DNA of 64,000 nt from Balaenoptera acutorostrata (lineage: Eukaryota > Chordata > Mammalia > Artiodactyla > Balaenopteridae), in NCBI RefSeq assembly GCF_949987535.1, contig NW_026645884.1, positions 186,001 through 250,000 of the forward strand, in the 5' to 3' direction. The notes beneath the pieces are model-generated. The model was not told the DNA's origin. It searched no databases and saw only the letters and a program-made list of their open reading frames with translations. The position numbers and the translations under genes were made by a program. Below are positions 55,801-64,000 of the stretch, piece by piece. The stretch's first letter is position 1. Every line of letters begins with the position of its first letter.

Positions 55801-56364
55801 GACCGTGTCATCACAATGCTCCATGGCCCTTGTCATCATAATGCTCCAGAATTCTTGTCATTACTATATTCCATGAACGTGTCATCACAATGCTCTATGG
55901 CGCTTGTCATCAGAATGCTCCAGAAATCTTGTCATCACAATGTTCCATGGCCGTGTCATCACAATGCTCCATGGCCCTTGTCATCATAATGCTCCAGAAT
56001 TCTTGTCATTACTATATTCCATGTACGTGTCATCACAATGCTCTATGGCGCTTGTCATCATAATGCTCCAGAATTCTTGTCATCACAATGTTCCATGACC
56101 GTATCATCACAATGCTCCATGGCCCTTGTCAGCACAATGCTCCAGAATTCTTCTCATCACAATTTTCCATGACCGTGTCATCACAATGCTCCATGGCCCT
56201 TGTCATCACAATGTTCCATACCGTGTCATCACAATGCTCCATGGCCATTGTCATCACAATGCTCCCGAATTCTTGTCGTCACAATGTTCCATGGCCCTGT
56301 CATCACAATGCTCCATGGCCCTTGTCAGCACAATATTCCATGACACATTTTGTCACAATACTCC
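52810..56364 (+). repeat. HOR U20: mosaic A-to-B core (52810-54495) and trimer zone (54496-56364)
   Basis: Copy of U10 at +28,384 bp, with the same core length (1686 bp), trimer-zone length (1869 bp) and A-to-B switch between about 53361 and 53515. It differs by point changes: CCCTTGTCATC instead of CCCTGGTCATC near 53950, and GAACACTTTC near 53401. Confidence 0.9.
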
Positions 56365-59300
56365 ATGACCACTGTCATCACAGAGTTCTCTGCCCATATC
56401 ATCACAATGTTCCTTGTCACCTTTAATCAAAATGCTCCATGCCCTTTCATCACAATGCTCCAGAAATCTTGTCATCGCAATGTTCCATGACCATGTCATC
56501 ACAATGGTCCATGGCCCTAGTCAGCACAATGCTCGAGAATTCCTGTCATCACAATGTTCCATGACCGTGTCATCACAATGTTACATGACCCTGGTCATCA
56601 CAGTTCTCCATGACCTTTGTCATCACAATGCTCTATGTCGCTTTTCATCACAATTCTCAATGACCACTTTAATCACTAGTCTCGCTGACCATTTTCATCA
56701 TATTTCTCTATTGTCATTACAATACCCCATGACTCGTTTCTTCACAATGTGCTCCATGATGCCTGTCATCACAATGCTCCATGGCTTTTGTTATCACAAT
56801 GCTCCAGGACCAGTTTCATCACAATTCTCCATCCCCTTTGTCATCATGGTGCACAATGAAACCTTTCATTAAAATGCTCCATGACACTAGTCATCACAAT
56901 ACTCCATGGCCTTTATCGTCACAATGCTCCCATGCACTTTTCATCACGATGTTCCATGAATACTTTCATCACATTGCTCCATGACCATTGTCATCACAAT
57001 AGTCCATACCCTTGTCAACACAATGCTGCATAATCCCTGTCATCACAATTCTCCATGACTGCTGTCATCACAATAATCCAGGACAATTTTCATCACAGTG
57101 CTTCATGCCCCCAGTCATCACAGTGCTCCACGATACCTTTCATCACAATTCCTAGATGATCAATGTCATCACAATGCCCCATGACACTTGTCATCACAAT
57201 TCGCTATGACCCTTGTCATCACAATACTCGATGAACCGTGTCATCACAGTGTTCCAGGACCCATGTCATCACAATGATCCATGTCTACTTCCATCACAAT
57301 GCTCCAATACCCCTGTCATCACAATGCTCCATGGCCCCTGTTATCATATTGCTCCATGATCTCTTTCATCACAATGCTCCATGACCACTGTCATCACCAT
57401 GCCTCATAACGGCTCTCATCTCAATGCTCCATGGCCCCTTTCATCACAATGCTCCATGAACCCTGTCATCACAATGTACCCTGCCCTTTTCATCACAAAG
57501 CTCCGTGGGCCCTGTCATCACAATGCTCCATGCCCTTGTCATCAACATGCTCCAGAACTCTTGTCATCATAATGCTCCATGCCAATGTCATCAAAATGCC
57601 CCATGACACTTGTCATCACAATGCTCCATGGCCTTTGTCATCACAATGTTCCATGGCTCCTGTCATCACAGTGCTCCATGATACCTTTCATCGCAAATCT
57701 AGATGACCACTGTCATCACAATGCCCCATGACAGATGTCATCACAATTCGCCATGGTCCTTGTCATCACAATGCTCCATGAACCGTGTCATCACAAGGTT
57801 CCAGGACACTTGTCATCACAATGATCCAAGATCACATTCATCACAGTGCTCCATGAACCCTGTCATCTCAATGCTCCATAGCCTTTGTATTCACAATGTT
57901 CCATGGCCCCTGTAATCACAGTGCATCATGACCCTTTTCATCACAATGCTCCAAGACCGCTCTCAACACAATGCCCCATGACGCCTGACATCACAAATCT
58001 CCATAGCCTCTCTTACCAAAAAGCTCCATGATCGCTGTCAGCAGAATGTTCCATGACACTTTTCGTCACAATACTGCATGACCACTGTCATCACAGAGTT
58101 CTCTGCCCATTTCATCACAATGTTCCTTGTCACCTTTAATCAAAATGCTCCATGCCCTTTCATCACAATGCTCCAGAAATATTTTTCATCGCAATGTTCC
58201 TTGACTGTGTCATCACAATGCTCCATGGCCGTCATCATCACAATGCTCCAGAATTCTTGTCATCACAATGTTCCATGACCGTGTCATCACAATGCTCCAT
58301 GGCCCTTGTCAGCACAATGCTCCGGAATTCTTCTCATCACATTGTTCCATGACCGTGTCATCACAATGCTCCATGGCCCTTTTCAGCACAATGCTCCATA
58401 ATTCCTGTCATCAGAATGTTCCATGATCGTGTCATCACAATGCTCCATGGCCCTTGTCATCACAATGCTCCAGAATTCTTGTCATCACAATGTTCCATAC
58501 CGTGTCATCACAATGCTCCATGGCCATTGTCATCACAATGCTCCAGAATTCTTGTCATCACAATGTTCCAGGGCCGTGTCATCACAATGCTCCATAGCCC
58601 TTGTCATCACAAGGCTCCAGAATTCTTGTCATCACAATGTTCCATGACCGTGTCATCACAATCCTCCATGGCCCTTGTCATGACAATGCTCCAGAATTCT
58701 TCTCATCACAATGTTCCATGACCGTGTCAACAAAATGCTCCATGGCCACTGTCATCACAATGCTCCAGAATTCTTGTCATCACAATGTTCCATGACCGTG
58801 TCATCACAATGCTCCATCGCCTTTGTCATCAGAATGCTCCAGAATTCTTGTCATCACAATGTTCCATGACCGTGTCCTCACAATGCTCCATGGCCCTTGT
58901 CAGCACAATGCTCCAGAATTCTTGTCATCACAATGTTCCATGACCTTGTCATCACAGTGCTCCATGGCCCTTGTCATCACAATGCTCCAGAATTCTTGTC
59001 ATCACAATGTTCCATGACCGTGTCATCACAATGCTCCATGGCCCTTGTCATGACAATGCTCCAGAATTCTTCTCATCACAATGTTCCATGACCGTGTCAT
59101 CACAATGCTCCATGGTCATTGTCATCACAATGCTCCCGAATTCTTGTCATCACAATGTTCCATGGCCCTGTCATCACAATGCTCCATGGCCCTTGTCATC
59201 ATAATGCTGCAGAATTCTTGTCATCACAATGTTCCATGACCTTGTCATCACAATGCTCCATGGCCCTTGTCATAACAATGCTCTAGAATTTTTCTCATCA

Positions 59301-59530
59301 CAATGTTCCATGACGATGTCATCACAATGCTCCATGGCCATTGTCATTACATTGCTCCCGAAATCTTGTCATCACAATGTTCCATGGCCCTGTCATCACA
59401 ATGCTCCATGGCCCTTGTCATCATAATGCTCCAGAATTCTTGTCATCACAATGTTCCATGACCGTGTCATCACAATGCTCCATGGCCCTTGTCAGCACAA
59501 TGTTCCATGACATTTTTGTCACAGTACTCC
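56365..59530 (+). repeat. HOR U21: A-type core with C-like patch (56365-58077) and trimer zone (58078-59530)
   Basis: The core is 1713 bp, the extra 2 bp coming from AATGTGCTCC near 56747. It contains the same clustered changes as U14 (56687-56752: ACTAGTCTCGCTG, CTATTGTC, GACTCGTTTC). Otherwise it follows U11 at about +28,385 bp. The trimer zone is 1453 bp. Its segment 59108-59256 is the likely template for the insertion in U22. Confidence 0.89.
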
Positions 59531-62500
59531 ACGACCACTGTCATCACAGAGTTTTCTGCCCATATCATCACAATGTTCCTTGTCATCTTTATTCACAATG
59601 CTCCATGCCCTTTCATCACAATGCTCCAGAAATCTTGTCATCGCAATGTTCCATGACCGTGTCATCACAATGCTCCATGGTCATTGTCATCACAATGCTC
59701 CCGAATTCTTGTCATCACAATGTTCCATGGCCCTGTCATCACAATGCTCCATGGCCCTTGTCATCATAATGCTGCAGAATTCTTGTCATCACAATGTTCC
59801 ATGACCTTGTCATCACAATGCTCCATGGCCCTTGTCAGCACAATGCTCGAGAATTCCTGTCATCACAATGTTCCATGACCGTGTCATCACAATGCTCCAT
59901 GGCTTTTGTTATCACAATGCTCCAGGACCAGTTTCATCACAATTCTCCATCCCCTTTGTCATCAAGGTGCACAATGAAACCTTTCATTAAAATGCTCCAT
60001 GACACTAGTCAACACAATACTCCATGGCCTTTATTGTCACAATGCTCCCATGCACTTTTCATCACGATGTTCCATGAATACTTTCATCACATTGCTCCAT
60101 GACCATTGTCATCACAATAGTCCATACCCTTGTCAACACAATGCTGCATAATCCCTGTCATCACAATTCTCCATGACTGCTGTCATCACAGTAATCCAGG
60201 ACAATTTTCATCACAGTGCTCCATGATACATTTCATCACAATTCCTAGATGATCAATGTCATCACAATGCCCCATGACACTTGTCATCACAATTCGCTAT
60301 GACCCTTGTCATCACAATACTCGATGAACCGTGTCATCACAGTGTTCCAGGACACATGTCATCACAATGATCCATGTCTACTTCCATCACAATGCTCCAA
60401 TACCCTTGTCATCACAATGCTCCATGGCCCCTGTTATCATATTGCTCCATGATCTCTTTCATCACAATGCTCCATGACCACTGTCATCACCATGCCTCAT
60501 AACGGCTCTCATCTCAATGCTCCATGGCCCCTTTCATCACAATTCTCCATGAACCCTGTCATCACAATGTACCCTGCCCTTTTCATCACAAAGCTCCGTG
60601 GGCCCTGTCATCACAATGCTCCATGCCCTTGTCATCAAAATGCTCCAGAACTCTTGTCATCATAATGCTCCATGCCAATGTCATCAAAATGCCCCATGAC
60701 ACTTGTCATCACAATGCTCCATGGCCTTTGTCATCACAATGTTCCATGGCCCCTGTCATCACAGTGCTCCATGATACCTTTCATCGCAAATCTAGATGAC
60801 CACTGTCATCACAATGCCCCATGACAGATGTCATCACAATTCGCCATGGTCCTTGTCATCACAATGCTCCATGAACCGTGTCATCACAAGGTTCCAGGAC
60901 ACTTGTCATCACAATGATCCAAGATCACATTCATCACAGTGCTCCATGAACCCTGTCATCTCAATGCTCCATAGCCTTTGTATTCACCATGCTCCATGGC
61001 CCCTGTAATCACAGTGCTCCATGACCCTTTTCATCACAATGCTCCAAGACCGCTCTCAACACAATGCCCCATGACGCCTGACATCACAAATCTCCATAGC
61101 CTCTCTTACCAAAAAGCTCCATGATCGCTGTCAGCAGAATGTTCCATGACACTTTTCGTCACAATACTGCATGACCACTGTCATCACAGAGTTCTCTGCC
61201 CATATCATCACAATGTTCCTTGTCACCTTTAATCACAATGCTCCATGCCCTTTCATCACAATGCTCCAGAATTCTTGTCATCACAATGTTCCATACCGTG
61301 TCATCACAATGCTCCATGGCTATTGTCATCACAATGCTCCAGAATTCTTGTCATCACAATGTTCCATGGCCGTGTCATCACAATGCTCCATGCCCTTTCA
61401 TCACAATGTTCCAGAAATCATTTTCATCGCAATGTTCCTTGACTGTGTCATCACAATGCTCCATGGCCGTCATCAGCACAATGCTCCAGAATTCTTGTCA
61501 TCACAAAGTTCCATGACCGTGTCATCACAATGCTCCATGGCCCTTGTCATCACAATGCTCCGGAATTCTTCTCATCACATTGTTTCATGACCGTGTCATC
61601 ACAATGCTCCATGGCCCTTTTCAGCACAATGCTCCAGAATTCCTGTCATCACAATGTTCCATGACCGTGTCATCACAATGCTCCATGGACCTTGTCATCA
61701 CAATGCTCCAGAATTCTTGTCATCACAATGTTCCATGACCGTATCCTCACAATGCTCCATGGCCCTTGTCAGCACAATGCTCCAGAATTCTTCTCATGAC
61801 AATTTTCCATGACCGTGTCATCACAATGCTCCATGGCCCTTGTCATCGCAATGCTGCAGAATTCTTTTCATCACAATGTTCCATGACCGTGTCATCACAA
61901 TGCTCCATGACCCTTGTCATCACAATGCTCCAGAATTCTTGTCATCACAATGTTCCATGACCATGTCTTCACAATGCTCCATGGCCCTTGTCATCATAAT
62001 GCTCCAGAATTTTTGTCATCACAATGTTCCATGACCGTATCATCACAATGCTCTATGGCGCTTGTCAGCACAATGCTCCAGAATTCTTCTCATCACAATG
62101 TTCCATGACCGTGTCATCACAATGCTCCATGGCCCTTGTCATGACAATGCTCCAGAATTCTTCTCATCACAATGTTCCATGGCCGTGTCATCACAATGCT
62201 CCATGGCCCTTGTCATCATAATGCTCCAGAATTCTTGTCATTACTATATTCCATGAACGTGTCATCACAATGCTCTATGGCGCTTGTCATCATAATGCTC
62301 CAGAATTCTTGTCATCACAATGTTCCATGACCGTATCATCACAATGCTCCATGGCCCTTGTCAGCACAATGCTCCAGAATTCTTCTCATCACAATGTTCC
62401 ATGACCGTGTCATCACAATGCTCCATGGCCCTTGTCATCATAATGCTCCAGAATTCTTGTCATTACTATATTCCATGAACGTGTCATCACAATGCTCTAT

Positions 62501-62966
62501 GGCGCTTGTCATCAGAATGCTCCAGAAATCTTGTCATCACAATGTTCCATGGCCGTGTCATCACAATGCTCCATGGCCCTTGTCATCATAATGCTCCAGA
62601 ATTCTTGTCATTACTATATTCCATGTACGTGTCATCACAATGCTCTATGGCGCTTGTCATCATAATGCTCCAGAATTCTTGTCATCACAATGTTCCATGA
62701 CCGTATCATCACAATGCTCCATGGCCCTTGTCAGCACAATGCTCCAGAATTCTTCTCATCACAATTTTCCATGACCGTGTCATCACAATGCTCCATGGCC
62801 CTTGTCATCACAATGTTCCATACCGTGTCATCACAATGCTCCATGGCCATTGTCATCACAATGCTCCCGAATTCTTGTCATCACAATGTTCCATGGCCCT
62901 GTCATCACAATGCTCCATGGCCCTTGTCAGCACAATATTCCATGACACATTTTGTCACAATACTCC
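59531..62966 (+). repeat. HOR U22: B-type core carrying a trimer insertion (59531-61170) and trimer zone (61171-62966)
   Basis: The core is 1640 bp, which is B (1492) plus 148. The extra sequence sits at 59673-59821 inside the part that is otherwise always diverged monomers. The leader has two further changes, GTCATCTTTATTC at about 59581-59593. The trimer zone is 1796 bp, 73 bp shorter than that of U20, because one CCATACCGT trimer is missing near 61738. Confidence 0.89.
59673..59821 (+). repeat. Templated trimer insertion inside the U22 core
   Basis: The segment matches 59108-59256 at a constant offset of 565 bp. It includes CCATGGTCATTG, GCTCCCGAATTC, CTGCAGAATTC and GACCTTGTCATCACAATGC in the same order. 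The last of these reads CACAATGC as in U21, where U11 has CACAGTGC, which points to U21 as the donor. Net gain is 148 bp (two trimers) relative to other B cores. Confidence 0.85.
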
Positions 62967-64000
62967 ATGACCACTGTCATCACAGAGTTCTCTGCCCATA
63001 TCATCACAATGTTCCTTGTCACCTTTAATCAAAATGCTCCATGCCCTTTCATCACAATGCTCCAGAAATCTTGTCATCGCAATGTTCCATGACCATGTCA
63101 TCACAATGGTCCATGGCCCTTGTCAGCACAATGCTCGAGAATTCCTGTCATCACAATGTTCCATGACCGTGTCATCACAATGTTACATGACCCTGGTCAT
63201 CACAGTTCTCCATGACCTTTGTCATCACAATGCTCTATGTCGCTTTTCATCACAATTCTCAATGACCACTTTAATCACTAGTCTCGCTGACCATTTTCAT
63301 CATATTTCTCTATTGTCATTACAATACCCCATGACTCGTTTCTTCACAATGTGCTCCATGATGCCTGTCATCACAATGCTCCATGGCTTTTGTTATCACA
63401 ATGCTCCAGGACCAGTTTCATCACAATTCTCCATCCCCTTTGTCATCATGGTGCACAATGAAACCTTTCATTAAAATGCTCCATGACACTAGTCATCACA
63501 ATACTCCATGGCCTTTATCGTCACAATGCTCCCATGCACTTTTCATCACGATGTTCCATGAATACTTTCATCACATTGCTCCATGACCATTGTCATCACA
63601 ATAGTCCATACCCTTGTCAACACAATGCTGCATAATCCCTGTCATCACAATTCTCCATGACTGCTGTCATCACAATAATCCAGGACAATTTTCATCACAG
63701 TGCTTCATGCCCCCAGTCATCACAGTGCTCCACGATACCTTTCATCACAATTCCTAGATGATCAATGTCATCACAATGCCCCATGACACTTGTCATCACA
63801 ATTCGCTATGACCCTTGTCATCACAATACTCGATGAACCGTGTCATCACAGTGTTCCAGGACCCATGTCATCACAATGATCCATGTCTACTTCCATCACA
63901 ATGCTCCAATACCCCTGTCATCACAATGCTCCATGGCCCCTGTTATCATATTGCTCCATGATCTCTTTCATCACAATGCTCCATGACCACTGTCATCACC
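62967..64000 (+). repeat. HOR U23: A-type core, cut by the window end
   Basis: A-type leader and 194-bp block are present, with the C-like patch at 63279-63352 that U14 and U21 also have. It carries CAGGACCCATGTC near 63857, shared with U7 and U21. The sequence follows the U21 core at +6602 bp to the end of the window. Confidence 0.88.

Larger units (their letters stand above)
1..64000 (+). repeat. Satellite array of 24-25 bp monomers organised into higher-order repeats
   Basis: The whole window is head-to-tail copies of a 24-25 bp monomer with core GTCATCACAATGCTCCA followed by a variable 7-8 bp tail; only the SINE at 42422-42745 departs from this. All copies point the same way. Monomers are grouped into about 23 higher-order repeats of 2.0-3.6 kb, each with a diverged 'core' and a zone of 74-bp trimers. 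The plus strand is poor in G: the trimer consensus has 11 G, 23 C, 18 A and 22 T. Open frames occur in all three plus frames only because the motif lacks frequent stops; because 25 and 74 are not multiples of 3 the frame rotates from monomer to monomer, so nothing here looks coding. I do not recognise the family by name. It is not the alphoid-like or the common 1.7-kb cetacean satellite as I know them. The role is unknown; constitutive heterochromatin is the likely setting. Confidence 0.97.

Noticed and set aside
1..64000. Many open reading frames of 60-152 codons on the plus strand with recurring HHNAP, SSQCS and VITML motifs
   Set aside because: They are the three frame translations of the 25-bp monomer. 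Overlapping frames are equally open, the frame rotates because 25 and 74 are not multiples of 3, and ends coincide with satellite variants. No start context, splice structure or conserved single frame.
1..64000. CRISPR-like appearance of regular repeats with short variable stretches
   Set aside because: The variable parts are only 7-8 bp and recur, there are no cas genes, and a CHR-2 SINE shows a mammalian nuclear genome.
1..64000. CENP-B box, which would argue for a centromeric alphoid-type satellite
   Set aside because: TTCG occurs (for example CTTTTCGTCAC and AATTCGCTATG in cores), but no CGGG at the required distance on either strand.
1..64000. Telomeric repeats or a chromosome end
   Set aside because: No TTAGGG or CCCTAA runs; the array continues to both edges.

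Overview
This window is one uninterrupted satellite DNA array from a mammalian nuclear genome, broken once by a retroposon. I see no protein-coding gene, no stand-alone RNA gene and no unique sequence anywhere in it. The organism is most likely a cetacean. The retroposon at 42422-42745 is a tRNA-derived SINE of the CHR-2 type known from Cetartiodactyla; its head, body and internally shortened form match the cetacean versions I remember. No other taxonomic marker is present. || Layout. The basic unit is a 24-25 bp monomer, always in the same orientation, made of a conserved 17-bp core (GTCATCACAATGCTCCA, often with T at base 13) and a variable 7-8 bp tail. Two kinds of segment alternate. (1) 'Cores' of about 1.5-1.7 kb are strings of diverged monomers, each with a recognisable fixed order. 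(2) 'Trimer zones' of about 0.7-1.9 kb are runs of a 74-bp trimer (25+25+24 bp; tails TGGCCCTT, GAATTCTT and TGACCGT). A core plus the following trimer zone is one higher-order repeat (HOR). I number the HORs U1-U23, with boundaries at 40, 2613, 5234, 8028, 10649, 13443, 16287, 18686, 21187, 24426, 27981, 31146, 33648, 36395, 38774, 41423, 43465, 46332, 49571, 52810, 56365, 59531 and 62967. Bases 1-39 are the end of the preceding trimer zone, and U23 runs off the window. || Core types. A is 1711 bp. B is 1492 bp, which is A minus one 194-bp block and one 25-bp monomer. C is about 1589 bp, which is A without its first 122 bp. A/B, B/A and C/A mosaics also occur. Core lengths are almost constant within a type, while trimer zones change length largely in steps of 73-74 bp. 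|| History readable from the spacing. U1-U6 are three tandem A+B pairs of about 5.2-5.6 kb. U9-U12 recur as U19-U22 at a constant offset of about 28,384 bp. U18 and U19 are a tandem duplication of one 3239-bp HOR, with the exchange point confined to an 87-bp interval. U13-U17 (33.6-45.0 kb) form a more diverged island with C-type cores, and this island holds the SINE. The picture is of repeated unequal exchange and gene conversion in a non-coding, probably heterochromatic array. Its chromosomal position cannot be told from the sequence.
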